Part shown: piece after piece, positions 34,735 through 42,930 of the stretch
Layout of the letters: the number at the start of each line of letters is the position of its first letter
Numbering within the stretch: position 1 is the first letter of the stretch
Assembly (NCBI GenBank): GCA_002499905.1
Contig: DANP01000003.1
Coordinates: forward strand, 1 to 44,844
DNA length: 44,844 nucleotides
Origin: Methanolinea sp. UBA277
GTDB taxonomy: Archaea > Halobacteriota > Methanomicrobia > Methanomicrobiales > Methanospirillaceae
Direction: 5' to 3'
Translations under genes and position numbers: made by a program
The notes under the pieces: model-generated
What the model was told of the DNA's origin: nothing
Databases searched by the model: none
What the model saw: only the letters and a program-made list of their open reading frames with translations

Positions 34735-35228
34735 CGGATAATCCCCCGGACTCACGTCCAATTTTTTTATCCCTGAAAAAACACTAAAAAGATATTAAAA
34801 CCTCTTTCTTCCGTCATTCATAGACGGTGGGCAGGAGAGTTGCCGTTTTTCCGATATCACCACCCACGATATCCTGCATGCAGGAGCACGAGGGGATATA
34901 TCTCGGCCCTTTGTGTAACTATTTCAAAGGCGACACAGAGCTCATCACCTGTTGTATCGATGACAATCCCCGTCATCCGGTTACAGCCAAAACGGGTGGT
35001 TTCTCATGAAGGGATGAATCTCTACAGGCTATCAATCAACAGACCCTCTTCAGGTAGTCTCTCTCCCTGCATGCTTTCGTGGGATGAGCTCCAATGAACC
35101 GGGATGGAACGGGCACAGTCCTGGTCAGGCGTTCGAACAGGGAATAAAAAAGGAGATGAGATCAGGGGAATATCCCCGACCCGGGATTATTTACCCCCGA
35201 ACCCGGGAGACGTGGACGACACCGTCCT
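34735..35228. other. Non-coding gap between convergent genes
   Basis: About 490 bp with no convincing gene. T7 at 34762-34768 is a good terminator for the upstream gene. An A/T-rich AGATATTAAAA at 34791-34801 resembles a promoter for rightward transcription, and short open frames follow (34827-35009, 34840-35097), but they have no family resemblance or ribosome site. A small RNA cannot be excluded. Confidence 0.5.
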
Positions 35229-37187
35229 TTATCCCCGGTAATTTGGCCATTTCACCCGGATTGCCTCGGTCCGTCCCTGTTGTGCATCCCGGGAGGCAGG
35301 GTCAAGTTGGAGTGCCCGATCGAACGCCTTCACTGCATCATCGATTTTACCGATCCTGCTCAGGATATACCCCTTATTGGTCCAGGCCTGGGCATTCTCC
35401 GGGGAGATGGTGATTGCCTGTTCAGTTATGGTCAGGGCTTCCTGGTACCGGGTCATACGGTAGAGGGCTACACCTTTGTAAATGAGTCCTTCCAGGTTTT
35501 CCGGCTCAAGTGCCAGCACCTGGTCATAGGTCTGGATGGAACCGATGAAGTTACCGACCGCTATCTGCTCATAGCCCTTATTCAGGAGCGCCGCCGTGTT
35601 ATTGGGTTCGATAGCGAGGACTTTGTTGAAGACTGCTATCGCTTCCTCATATTGCTTCATCTGGTGGAGGGCATAGCCCTTGTTCATCAGGGCAACTGTG
35701 TTGTTGGGATTGGAAAGGAGAGCAGAGTCATAGGAGTGGATTGCCTCTCCCCCCCTCCCGATGCTGATCAGTGCCGAGACTTCATACATCCAGGCAAGCG
35801 AATTTTCAGGGTCAAGATCGAGAGATTTCCGGTATGCGGCGATGGCACCGTCATAGTCCTTGTCATTATGGCGTGCGTAGCCGAGGTTGAACCAGGCACT
35901 GCTTGATCCGGGGCTGAGATCGGCAACTGTCTTATAGACTGATGCTGCCTTCCTGTACTCCTTCAGAGCGATACAGGCATCAGCTTTGACCATCAGGGCC
36001 TGGACATTCTTCGGGTCAAGAGCAAGCTCCCGGTCTGCGGATACGATGGCATCCTCGAATTTCCCGAGGTTGGAGAGAGCAGCTGCCCGGTAGGTCCAGG
36101 TGCCGGAGAGACCCGGTGAAAGGGCGATGGCCTGGTCGTAGGCAGCAACAGCTGCCTCGTAGTCCCCTTTGGATGCGAGCACATACCCCTTGTTGCTCCA
36201 CGCGATGGCATTGCCCGGGTTTATCCGCACGGTCTCATCGTATGCCTTAAGCGCTTCATCCAGGCGACCGAGTGAGGTAAGGGCCGATCCCTTGTTGTTC
36301 CATGCTATCTCGTTCGCAGGATCAATCGCAATCGCCTGTTCTGCCGAGGCGAGGCCTTCTTCGGGATTGCCCATGGCATTCAGTGCATAGGCCCGGTAGG
36401 CCCAGTATCTGGCATCTTCGGGATGGAGTTCAAGCAGCCGGTCGTATACGGCGATCGCTTCACTGAACTTCCCGGAACCGGAGAGTGCTTCCGCTTTTCC
36501 CGCAAGGGCCCTGACATCGTCAGGATACGCGGCGAGAATGGCATCATAGCCGGCTATGGCATCGGGATACCTTCCTGTCAGCCGCTGCATGTCAGCCTTT
36601 CCGCACGCTGCGTCCCTGTTCGCCGGATCAGCGGCAACCGCCATGGTATAGGCCTGTAATGCATCAGGGTACCTGCCAAGCGCCCTTAAGAGGTCGCCTT
36701 TGTCCTTTGCGGTTATGGACCGGGACGGATCGAGTGCAAGTGCCCGGTTATAGGAGGCCAGGGCTTCATCATACCGACCGAGAGCGGCAAGGGCCAGGCC
36801 ACGGTTCGCCCAGAGCATGGGAATGGAAGGATCAATCCGGATACCTGCTTCGTACATCATGAGCGCTTCCGATACATTCCCCTGGATATGCCGGACATTT
36901 CCTTTGTATCCCCACACAATGGCGAGGTTGGGATCGAGATCGAGAGCGGTATCATAGGCCTGATCGGCCTGATCGTATTCTCCCAGCCGCTGGTGGATGG
37001 TACCCTTCTTCACCCATGCTGTGATATTCCCCGGGTCTTTATCGAGAATCGCAGTATATTCCTTCAGGGTAACCCTGAGGTCCGCTTCCGGGTCAGGGGT
37101 CTGGTTTACTTCCCGGCCGGTTATACAGCCACTCAGAAAAATACCGGATATTATGAGGACAATGGCTATATACGGGAATAATTTCAT
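35229..37187 (-). CDS. Lipoprotein with about 17 tetratricopeptide repeats
   Basis: 652 residues. N-terminal signal with lipobox (IAIVLIISGIFLSGC, Cys about 21), so it is likely anchored outside the membrane. From about residue 38 to the end it is a continuous TPR superhelix: 34-residue units such as AWVKKGTIHQRLGEYDQADQ, AYDTALDLDP, AWNNKGSALTSLGRLDEALK and AYDETVRINP. Such arrays are protein-binding scaffolds. It lies between the relatives at 33-35 kb and the tandem array, and may help assemble or hold surface proteins, which is inference from location only. Confidence 0.92.
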   Translation of the reverse strand: MKLFPYIAIVLIISGIFLSGCITGREVNQTPDPEADLRVTLKEYTAILDKDPGNITAWVKKGTIHQRLGEYDQADQAYDTALDLDPNLAIVWGYKGNVRHIQGNVSEALMMYEAGIRIDPSIPMLWANRGLALAALGRYDEALASYNRALALDPSRSITAKDKGDLLRALGRYPDALQAYTMAVAADPANRDAACGKADMQRLTGRYPDAIAGYDAILAAYPDDVRALAGKAEALSGSGKFSEAIAVYDRLLELHPEDARYWAYRAYALNAMGNPEEGLASAEQAIAIDPANEIAWNNKGSALTSLGRLDEALKAYDETVRINPGNAIAWSNKGYVLASKGDYEAAVAAYDQAIALSPGLSGTWTYRAAALSNLGKFEDAIVSADRELALDPKNVQALMVKADACIALKEYRKAASVYKTVADLSPGSSSAWFNLGYARHNDKDYDGAIAAYRKSLDLDPENSLAWMYEVSALISIGRGGEAIHSYDSALLSNPNNTVALMNKGYALHQMKQYEEAIAVFNKVLAIEPNNTAALLNKGYEQIAVGNFIGSIQTYDQVLALEPENLEGLIYKGVALYRMTRYQEALTITEQAITISPENAQAWTNKGYILSRIGKIDDAVKAFDRALQLDPASRDAQQGRTEAIRVKWPNYRG

Positions 37188-37253
37188 GGGATTAAGGTTG
37201 CCTCCGGTACTATAAAGTCACTCTGTTGGGTGAAAGCGGGAACCTGTCCGGGG

Positions 37254-37278
37254 AAAAAAGAAGGGGGATTATTCCCCT
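37254..37278 (-). terminator. Stem-loop plus T-run terminator of array unit 1
   Basis: On the coding strand AGGGG-AATAATC-CCCCT is followed within a few nt by TTTTTT. This is the only unit with a clear stem; it follows the stop of the first array gene by about 8 nt. Confidence 0.65.
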
Positions 37279-37285
37279 CTCCAGG

Positions 37286-38101
37286 TTACCTGACCATTCC
37301 CGATTCGTAGTGCATCAGCTTGTCAAAGAGGGTGATGGCTCCGTCAGCGGTGGTCTCTTCGGAGAACTCAATGCGTTCGAACAGAAGAGCAGAGAACCCT
37401 TCGTGTCCGGTCTGGTCTTCCTGGATTAGCACATCCATATAGGCAGAAGCGAATCCGGAAGATGGCACGTCAGTAACGAGTTCAGTGACCCGGAGGTCAT
37501 GGTTCAGCTCGACGGGGTGATCGCCTGAGGGCATCACGAACCGGTCGGTAGTGGTGGTCCTGACATTGGCCACGGTCATGTCGATAGTGCTTCCTGCCTC
37601 GGCCCGGTTGCAATATGCCGGGAAGAAGTAACTGACATCCTCAGCGAAGGGACAGATCACTTCATCCCTGGTCAACGTCCCCCTGGCAGCTCCGTCAACC
37701 ATGATATTGTCGGTAGAGACGACGTAGGCACCGTCGATGCCGATGAAGGCGATCTGCTTGGTTGCCTCTATATTCCACTGGCCGCTGATCTGGCCGGAAG
37801 TCTCAACATCCAGCTCCTTGTCGTAGAGCATCAGGCCCACGCCGTGGGACTGGGTGTCCTCGGTGTAGGTCGACTCGTAGATGGCTGCAGTGTAGGTGAG
37901 GGGCGGGACTTCCGTCAGGCCGCCGGTATCAGTGGTGATCCTCCACTGCATTTCAGTTGCTGATGCAAAGTTACCGACTGCATTGACCGATGTAGAGGTA
38001 CCAATCCCCTGGGTCTCGGGGACCGGAGGGATTCCGCGGTCTGCCATGGCAAACCCGGTGAGGAGTCCCACTGCGAGTATCAGAATTACGAGTTTCTTCA
38101 T
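37286..38101 (-). CDS. Array paralogue 1, secreted protein of unknown function
   Basis: 271 residues. Signal peptide KKLVILILAVGLLTGFAMA, with cleavage expected after Ala20, leaving DRGIPPVPETQGIGTSTSVN as the mature N-terminus. Scaffold segments: NFASATEMQWRIT, IYESTYTEDTQSHGVGLMLY, VETSGQISGQWNIEATKQIA, STIDMTVANVRTTTTDRFVM, ELNHDLRVTELVTD and the end DGAITLFDKLMHYESGMVR. Two Cys (150 and 164, in VICPFA and YCNRAEAG) may form a disulfide. Variable loops lie at about 56-75, 139-148 and 228-241. No membrane anchor or enzyme motif. A beta-rich surface or filament subunit is likely by inference. Confidence 0.85.
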   Translation of the reverse strand: MKKLVILILAVGLLTGFAMADRGIPPVPETQGIGTSTSVNAVGNFASATEMQWRITTDTGGLTEVPPLTYTAAIYESTYTEDTQSHGVGLMLYDKELDVETSGQISGQWNIEATKQIAFIGIDGAYVVSTDNIMVDGAARGTLTRDEVICPFAEDVSYFFPAYCNRAEAGSTIDMTVANVRTTTTDRFVMPSGDHPVELNHDLRVTELVTDVPSSGFASAYMDVLIQEDQTGHEGFSALLFERIEFSEETTADGAITLFDKLMHYESGMVR

Positions 38102-38119
38102 TACATTCCTCCTGCGGGT

Positions 38120-38138
38120 GTGCTGATTGTATCAGCAT
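38120..38138 (-). promoter_or_regulatory. 5' stem-loop of array unit 1
   Basis: Plus-strand GTGCTGA-TTGTA-TCAGCAT; core arms TGCTGA/TCAGCA pair perfectly and the outermost pair is a mismatch. It starts 19 nt upstream of the ATG. A TATA-like GATAAGAAG at 38161-38169 predicts transcription to start beside it. CCTCCT (AGGAGG on the coding strand) lies between stem and ATG. Confidence 0.8.
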
Positions 38139-38260
38139 CAGGAAGATGTCGTCGTACCCTGATAAGAAGATTTGTGCAGGATTCCGGGCTCGTCACGAGC
38201 GGTGGATGTCAGGACCGAAGGAGCGACTACCCCCTCTGTGAACCAGGATGAAAAAAGATA

Positions 38261-38656
38261 TCAGGCCAGTGAGATGGCCGAGCTGTAATGCATTATCTTC
38301 TGGAAGCTGGTGATAGATCCGCTTGCACTGGACCGCTCATAGAATTTCAGAATCTCCGAGACCCCGGTTCCATCAGGGCTGCCTTCCTGTATCAGACCTT
38401 CCATGTACGCGGAAACCGATCCTTTTGCCGGGGTTTCAGTGCTGCTTCCCCTGACATTCAGGAGATACTTCATCTCGACCGGATCGAACCCTCCGCCGTA
38501 TATGAACCGGTCAAGCGAGGAGGTGGTTGCACTCCCTGACGTGAGTTCGATGGTGCTCCCGGCCTCGATCCGGTTGCAGAACGCGGGAATCACCGTCACC
38601 ATTGAGATTACCAGAATTACCGCAACGAGAGCGGGAACGAGACTTCTCTGAATCAT
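38261..38656 (-). CDS. Half-length secreted paralogue
   Basis: 131 residues; AGGAGA 5 nt before the ATG, TATA-like TTATAAAGAG at about 38690. A signal-like hydrophobic start (VPALVAVILVISMVTVIPA) runs directly into FCNRIEAGSTIELTSGS, which equals the CNRAEAGSTIDMT point in the middle of the long paralogues. The rest follows their C-terminal half: SLDRFIYGGGFDPVEMKYLL, GSVSAYMEGLIQEG, FYERSSASGSITSFQKIMHY. So this gene carries only the second half of the fold, with a new export signal. It lacks the array stem-loop. It may be a minor or capping subunit, which is speculation. Confidence 0.8.
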   Translation of the reverse strand: MIQRSLVPALVAVILVISMVTVIPAFCNRIEAGSTIELTSGSATTSSLDRFIYGGGFDPVEMKYLLNVRGSSTETPAKGSVSAYMEGLIQEGSPDGTGVSEILKFYERSSASGSITSFQKIMHYSSAISLA

Positions 38657-38750
38657 GGGATTCTCCTGGTATACTGGTTATATACGCCATTATAAAGAGT
38701 TTCCGCCATATTAGGGCACTCTGGAACAGGACGGATGTTCAGGATCGCTG

Positions 38751-38757
38751 AAAAAAA
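38751..38757 (-). terminator. T7 run after array unit 2
   Basis: Seven A on the plus strand (T7 on the coding strand) within about 16 nt after the stop of the gene at 38767-39597. Confidence 0.55.
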
Positions 38758-38766
38758 GGTGTGGTT

Positions 38767-39597
38767 TTACCGGACCATCCCTGACTCATAGTGCATGAGC
38801 TTGTCAAAGAGGGTGATTGCTCCGTCAGCGGAGGACTCTTCGGAGAACTCGATGCGTTCCATGAGCGTCAGGAACGGTGCGGGTGCTGGTGCATCCTGAG
38901 GTCCACCCCGGGCTTCCTGGATCAGGACTTCCATGTAGGCGGAAGCAAATCCGACGGAGGGCACGTCAGTGAGGAGTTCGGTGACGCGGAGGTCGTGGTT
39001 CAGCTCGACCGGGTGGTCGGCGGACGGCATCACGAAGCGGTCGGTGGTGGTAGTCCGGACGTTGGCCACGGTCATGTCGATGGTGCTTCCCGCTTCTGCC
39101 CTGTTGCAGTAGGTCGGGAACATCTCAGTGACGGTAGTTGCGAACGGACAGATGACATTCTGGATTGTCTTGTCATAGTTCGCTGCACCATCGACCATGA
39201 TGTTGTCGGTAGAGACGACGTAGGCACCGTCGATGCCGATGAAGGCGATCTGCTTGGTGGCCTCGATGTTCCACTGGCCGGAGATCTGGCCGCTGGTCTC
39301 GACATCGAGCTCCTTGTCATACAGCATCAGGCCGACACCATGGGTCTGGGTGTCCTCGGTGTAGGTCGATTCATATATGGCCGCGGCGGCCGACAGGGGT
39401 GGAATTTTCGGGAGTCCGTTCGGGTCGTCGGTTATCCTCCACTGTAACTCAGTTGCGGAGGCGAAGTTGCCTATCGCGTTCACCGAGGTAGAGGTAACGA
39501 TACCCTGGGTCTCGGGAACCGGGTCGATTCCACGGTCCGCCAGGGTGTATCCTGTCAGGAGCACGAGTGCGATAACAAGAATTGCGAGTTTCTTCAT
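38767..39597 (-). CDS. Array paralogue 2, secreted protein of unknown function
   Basis: 276 residues with the family signal peptide (KKLAILVIALVLLTGYTLA) and mature start DRGIDPVPETQGIVTSTSVN. The scaffold is the same as in paralogue 1. Loop 2 reads ANYDKTIQN between MVDGA and VICPFA. Loop 3 is Ala/Pro rich (EARGGPQDAPAPAPFLTL). Both Cys are kept (VICPFA, TYCNRAEAG). Codons about 28-45 share a long identical DNA tract with paralogue 4, a sign of exchange between copies. Own promoter, leader stem-loop and terminator. Confidence 0.85.
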   Translation of the reverse strand: MKKLAILVIALVLLTGYTLADRGIDPVPETQGIVTSTSVNAIGNFASATELQWRITDDPNGLPKIPPLSAAAAIYESTYTEDTQTHGVGLMLYDKELDVETSGQISGQWNIEATKQIAFIGIDGAYVVSTDNIMVDGAANYDKTIQNVICPFATTVTEMFPTYCNRAEAGSTIDMTVANVRTTTTDRFVMPSADHPVELNHDLRVTELLTDVPSVGFASAYMEVLIQEARGGPQDAPAPAPFLTLMERIEFSEESSADGAITLFDKLMHYESGMVR

Positions 39598-39615
39598 TAC
39601 ATTCCTCCTATAGAT

Positions 39616-39634
39616 ATGCTGATACCATCAGCAT
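39616..39634 (-). promoter_or_regulatory. 5' stem-loop of array unit 2
   Basis: ATGCTGA-TACCA-TCAGCAT, perfect 7-bp arms (8 with the inner T-A pair). Starts 19 nt upstream of the ATG. TATA-like TCTTATTAAG at 39656-39665 is about 25 nt from the outer end of the stem. Confidence 0.85.
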
Positions 39635-39708
39635 CAGTGAAATTATCAAGAATTATCTTATTAAGCTTTGCGGAAGAATCCGGGGCAGTGTCGTGAATTA
39701 AAAGTCGG

Positions 39709-39715
39709 AAAAAAA
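39709..39715 (-). terminator. T7 run after array unit 3
   Basis: Seven A on the plus strand about 14 nt beyond the stop of the gene at 39729-40595. Confidence 0.55.
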
Positions 39716-39728
39716 TGGTTTTTCGGGG

Positions 39729-40595
39729 TTACCTGACCATTCCCGATTCGTAGTGCATCAGCTTCTCAAAGAGCGTGATGGCACCGTCAGCAGTGGTCTC
39801 TTCGGAGAACTCGATGCGTTCTACGAGCGGATCAAATATGCGCTGCTGTACCGGGAAGTCAGTCTGATCGATCCCGGCGCCGAACGCAGCTCTGATGCCG
39901 AACCCACGCCCCTCCTGAATCAGGACATCCATGTATGCAGATGCCAGCCCTACCGAGGGGACATCGGCAACCAGCTCGCTGACCCGGATGTCATGGTTGA
40001 GTTCGACGGTGTGGTCACTGGACGGCATGACGAACCTGTCAGTCGTGGTGGTCCGGACATTGGCTATGGTCATGTCGATCGTGCTGCCCGCTTCTGCCCG
40101 GTTGCAGAATGCCGGGAAGATCTCGGATATATCGCTTGCAAACGGACAGATGACGTCGAACATCGTAAGGGTCGGGGTTCCGGCGCCGTCGACCATGATG
40201 TTGTCGGTTGAGACAACATAGGCACCGTCGATGCCGACGAAGGCGATTTGCTTGGTTACCTCGATGTTCCACTGGCCGGAGATCTGGCCGCTGGTCTCAA
40301 CATCGAGCTCCTTGTCATAGAGCATCAGGCCGACGCCCTGGGTCTGGGTGTCCTCGGTGTAGGTCGACTCGTAGATGGCAGAGTCAATGGACAGAGGTGG
40401 AATGGACGGCAGTCCGAATGGATCGTCGGTAATTCTCCACTGGAGCTCGCTTGCGGAAGCAAAGTTCCCGACCACGTTCACGGACGTGGAGGTAACGATA
40501 CCCTGGGTCTCCGGGACGGGGTCGATTCCGCGATCGGCCATGGAAATCCCGGTAACGAGTATCAGCGTTATGAATACCAGCACTATTTTCTTCAT
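39729..40595 (-). CDS. Array paralogue 3, secreted protein of unknown function
   Basis: 288 residues. Signal peptide KKIVLVFITLILVTGISMA, mature start DRGIDPVPETQGIV. Family scaffold kept. Loop 2 is GTPTLTMFD. Loop 3 is the longest kind (about 17-20 residues more than paralogue 5): EGRGFGIRAAFGAGIDQTDF then PVQQRIFDPL. The C-terminus ends MHYESGMVR, with a Leu-Phe-Glu-Lys variant before it. The closest relative over most of the length is paralogue 4, including the signal peptide and leader. Cys pair present. Confidence 0.85.
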   Translation of the reverse strand: MKKIVLVFITLILVTGISMADRGIDPVPETQGIVTSTSVNVVGNFASASELQWRITDDPFGLPSIPPLSIDSAIYESTYTEDTQTQGVGLMLYDKELDVETSGQISGQWNIEVTKQIAFVGIDGAYVVSTDNIMVDGAGTPTLTMFDVICPFASDISEIFPAFCNRAEAGSTIDMTIANVRTTTTDRFVMPSSDHTVELNHDIRVSELVADVPSVGLASAYMDVLIQEGRGFGIRAAFGAGIDQTDFPVQQRIFDPLVERIEFSEETTADGAITLFEKLMHYESGMVR

Positions 40596-40613
40596 TACAT
40601 CCCTCCTGCAGCC

Positions 40614-40632
40614 GTGCTGATTAACTCAGTAC
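40614..40632 (-). promoter_or_regulatory. 5' stem-loop of array unit 3
   Basis: GTGCTGA-TTAAC-TCAGTAC on the plus strand; one of seven pairs is mismatched in the transcript (A opposite C). Starts 19 nt before the ATG. TATA ATTTATATATTT at 40657-40668. Confidence 0.8.
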
Positions 40633-40718
40633 GGACAAAGAAGGAATCGTGGTAGAATTTATATATTTTCGCACGAGGAGCTTCACAAAGAACCTGAGTC
40701 AGAGAGCAGATTTTATAG

Positions 40719-40725
40719 AAAAAAA
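40719..40725 (-). terminator. T7 run after array unit 4
   Basis: Seven A on the plus strand followed by TGGTTTTTG, just beyond the stop of the gene at 40738-41604. Confidence 0.5.
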
Positions 40726-40737
40726 TGGTTTTTGATT

Positions 40738-41604
40738 TTACCTGACCATTCCCGACTCATAGTGCATCATCTTCTCAAAGAGGGTGATGGCACCGTCAGC
40801 GGTGGTCTCTTCACTAAATTCAATGCGTTCAACGAGAGGATCTATGACGCCACCTACAGGCCGTATATCACTGTATGTCGCATCGGAGTTACCGGCAAAG
40901 GCGACAGCAAAACCACGTCCCTCCTGGATTAAAACTTCCATGTATGCAGATGCCAGCCCTACCGAGGGGACATCGGCAACCAGCTCGCTGACTCGGATGT
41001 CATGGTTGAGCTCGACCGTGTGATCACTGGATGGCATGGCGAAACGGTCGGTGGTGGTTGTGCGGACGTTGGCCACGGTCATATCGATGGTTGATCCAGC
41101 TTCAGCCCTGTTACAGAAAGCCGGGAAGATCGTGGAGATATCGCTTGCAAACGGACAGATGACGTGATACATTGTAAGATTCGGTGTTGCAGCCCCGTCC
41201 ACCATGATGTTGTCTGTTGAGACCACATTGACACCGTCGATACCGATAAAGGCGATCTGCTTGGTGGCCTCGATGTTCCACTGTCCGGTTATCTGGCCGG
41301 AGGTCTCGACATCGAGCTCCTTATCGTAGAGCATCAGGCCCAAGCCGTGGGTCTGGGTGTCCTCGGTGTAGGTCGACTCATAGATAGCAGATCCGAAAAC
41401 GAGAGGCGGAATATCCGGAAGTCCGTTCGGGGCATCAGTTATCCTCCACTGTAACTCAGTTGCGGAGGCGAAGTTGCCTACCGCATTCACCGAGGTAGAG
41501 GTAACGATACCCTGGGTCTCCGGGACAGGGTCGATTCCGCGATCGGCCATGGAAATCCCGGTAACGAGTATCAGCATTATGAATACCAGCACTATTTTCT
41601 TCAT
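40738..41604 (-). CDS. Array paralogue 4, secreted protein of unknown function, mosaic
   Basis: 288 residues. Signal peptide and leader nearly identical to paralogue 3 (KKIVLVFIMLILVTGISMA), but the segment coding for SVNAVGNFASATELQWRI follows paralogue 2: 41438-41479 is identical to 39431-39472. It then has the long type of loop 3 (EGRGFAVAFAGNSDATYSDI, RPVGGVIDPL). Loop 2 is ATPNLTMYH. GVNVVSTDN replaces GAYVVSTDN. Cys pair present. Own promoter, stem-loop and T-run. Confidence 0.85.
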   Translation of the reverse strand: MKKIVLVFIMLILVTGISMADRGIDPVPETQGIVTSTSVNAVGNFASATELQWRITDAPNGLPDIPPLVFGSAIYESTYTEDTQTHGLGLMLYDKELDVETSGQITGQWNIEATKQIAFIGIDGVNVVSTDNIMVDGAATPNLTMYHVICPFASDISTIFPAFCNRAEAGSTIDMTVANVRTTTTDRFAMPSSDHTVELNHDIRVSELVADVPSVGLASAYMEVLIQEGRGFAVAFAGNSDATYSDIRPVGGVIDPLVERIEFSEETTADGAITLFEKMMHYESGMVR

Positions 41605-41622
41605 TACATCCCTCCTGCAGCC

Positions 41623-41641
41623 GTGCTGATTGACTCAGCAC
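41623..41641 (-). promoter_or_regulatory. 5' stem-loop of array unit 4
   Basis: GTGCTGA-TTGAC-TCAGCAC, perfect 7-bp arms. Unit 3 has the same outer G-C pair position, so both arms co-vary with the A-T pair of other units. Starts 19 nt before the ATG. TATA-like GGTAATAATACTTA around 41665-41679. Confidence 0.85.
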
Positions 41642-41932
41642 AGACAATGGTTGAACAGTGGGTAAGGTAATAATACTTATCATGGTGCGTTATTCGAAAA
41701 GACTGAAATGGGGGCTTTTCAATAAATTATACCATATCCTTTAAGGAATGGAGAAAAAAAATCGGCTGATTGTCTACGTCATCATAGTATGATTTCTGTT
41801 AATCTCTTGTTTCTCAAGATCTTCACTCTGCTGCAGATTTCAGAAATGATATGAACTGTGGTCTGACGGAAGCCAATGTGGTATTTCTGCACGATAAAAC
41901 TGCAAAAAAAGGAAAAAATTTGTTTTCAGGGA
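41642..41932. other. Intergenic region between array units 4 and 5
   Basis: About 290 bp, the longest gap in the array. It holds the unit-4 promoter (about 41665-41679), an imperfect palindrome CCATATCCTTTAAGGAATGG around 41731-41750, and A-runs at 41904-41918 that terminate unit 5. No gene seen; base composition is A/T rich compared with the genes. Confidence 0.5.
41904..41917 (-). terminator. T-rich terminator after array unit 5
   Basis: Two A-runs on the plus strand (AAAAAAA-GG-AAAAA) about 15 nt beyond the stop; the same motif follows unit 6. Confidence 0.55.
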
Positions 41933-42751
41933 TTACCTGACCATGCCGGACTCGTAGTGCATGAGCTTGTCGAAGAGGGTGATGGCTCCGTCAACGGAGG
42001 TCTCCTCGAAGAACTCGATGCGCTCCATCAGAGTCTCGTCCTCCGGGTAACCTCCAGCACCGGCCTCCTGGATCAGGACTTCCATGTATGCGGAAGCAAA
42101 CCCGACGGAAGGCACATCAGTGAGGAGTTCGGTAACGCGGAGGTCGTGGTTGAGCTCGACCGGGTGGTCGCTGGACGGCATGACGAAACGGTCGGTGGTG
42201 GTGGTCCGGACGTTGGCCACGGTCATGTCGATCGTGGATCCTGCCTGTGCCCTGTTGCAGAACGCCGGGAAGTTCGGGCTCACGCCGGTTGCAAAGGGAC
42301 AGATCACTTTAAGCTCTGTACCATGGACATCATCAGCGGCACCGTCGACCATAATATTGTCGCTCGAGACGACATAGGCACCATCGATGCCGATGAAGGC
42401 GATCTGCTTGGTTGCCTCAATGTTCCACTGACCGCTGATTTGGCCGGAGGTCTCGACATCCATTTCCTTATCGTAGAGCATCAGGCCCACACCGTGGGTC
42501 TGGGTGTCCTCGGTATACGTGGATTCGTAGATCGCGGATTCTTCACCAAGTGGGGGCACTCCCGGAAGGCCATTAGCATCGTTGGTGATCCGCCACTGCA
42601 GCTCGGTGGCGGAGGCAAAGTTGCCAATAACGTTGACGGAGGTGGAAGTGACAATGCCCTGAGTCTCGGGGACCGGGTCCATTCCACTGTCTGCCATTGC
42701 ATACCCGGTAAGAAGTACCAGTGCAATGGCCAGAATTACGAGTTTCTTCAT
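41933..42751 (-). CDS. Array paralogue 5, secreted protein of unknown function
   Basis: 272 residues. Signal peptide KKLVILAIALVLLTGYAMA, mature start DSGMDPVPETQGIV. The C-terminal half is almost the same as paralogue 6 at protein and DNA level, including loop 3 (EAGAGGYPEDETLM) and IEFFEETSVDGAITLF. Loop 2 (ADDVHGTELK) and loop 1 (NDANGLPGVPPLGEES) differ. It has CNRAQAG where the others have CNRAEAG, and KEMDVETSG for KELDVETSG. Own promoter, leader stem-loop and T-run. Confidence 0.85.
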   Translation of the reverse strand: MKKLVILAIALVLLTGYAMADSGMDPVPETQGIVTSTSVNVIGNFASATELQWRITNDANGLPGVPPLGEESAIYESTYTEDTQTHGVGLMLYDKEMDVETSGQISGQWNIEATKQIAFIGIDGAYVVSSDNIMVDGAADDVHGTELKVICPFATGVSPNFPAFCNRAQAGSTIDMTVANVRTTTTDRFVMPSSDHPVELNHDLRVTELLTDVPSVGFASAYMEVLIQEAGAGGYPEDETLMERIEFFEETSVDGAITLFDKLMHYESGMVR

Positions 42752-42769
42752 AGAAATCCTCCTACATTC

Positions 42770-42788
42770 ATGCTGATACTCTCAGCAT
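42770..42788 (-). promoter_or_regulatory. 5' stem-loop of array unit 5
   Basis: ATGCTGA-TACTC-TCAGCAT, perfect 7-bp arms, starting 19 nt before the ATG. TATA-like GATATAAAAAGA at 42809-42820 puts the expected start at the outer end of the stem. Confidence 0.87.
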
Positions 42789-42902
42789 CGAAAAAACGTG
42801 GATTTGAGGATATAAAAAGATACCGGCATTATGGTGATATTTCACCGATGTGATAAAAAATAAAAGCACGTTATGTGTGCGGTTCCGGGCAGAGAAAGTA
42901 GT

Positions 42903-42916
42903 AAAAAAGGAAAAAA
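42903..42916 (-). terminator. T-rich terminator after array unit 6
   Basis: AAAAAA-GG-AAAAAA on the plus strand just beyond the stop of the gene at 42931-43746. Confidence 0.55.
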
Positions 42917-42930
42917 TTTGTTTTCAGGGG

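Noticed and set aside
34827..35097. Short plus-strand frames in the gap before the TPR gene
   Set aside because: No ribosome site, no recognisable domain and overlapping alternatives; kept only as an intergenic note.
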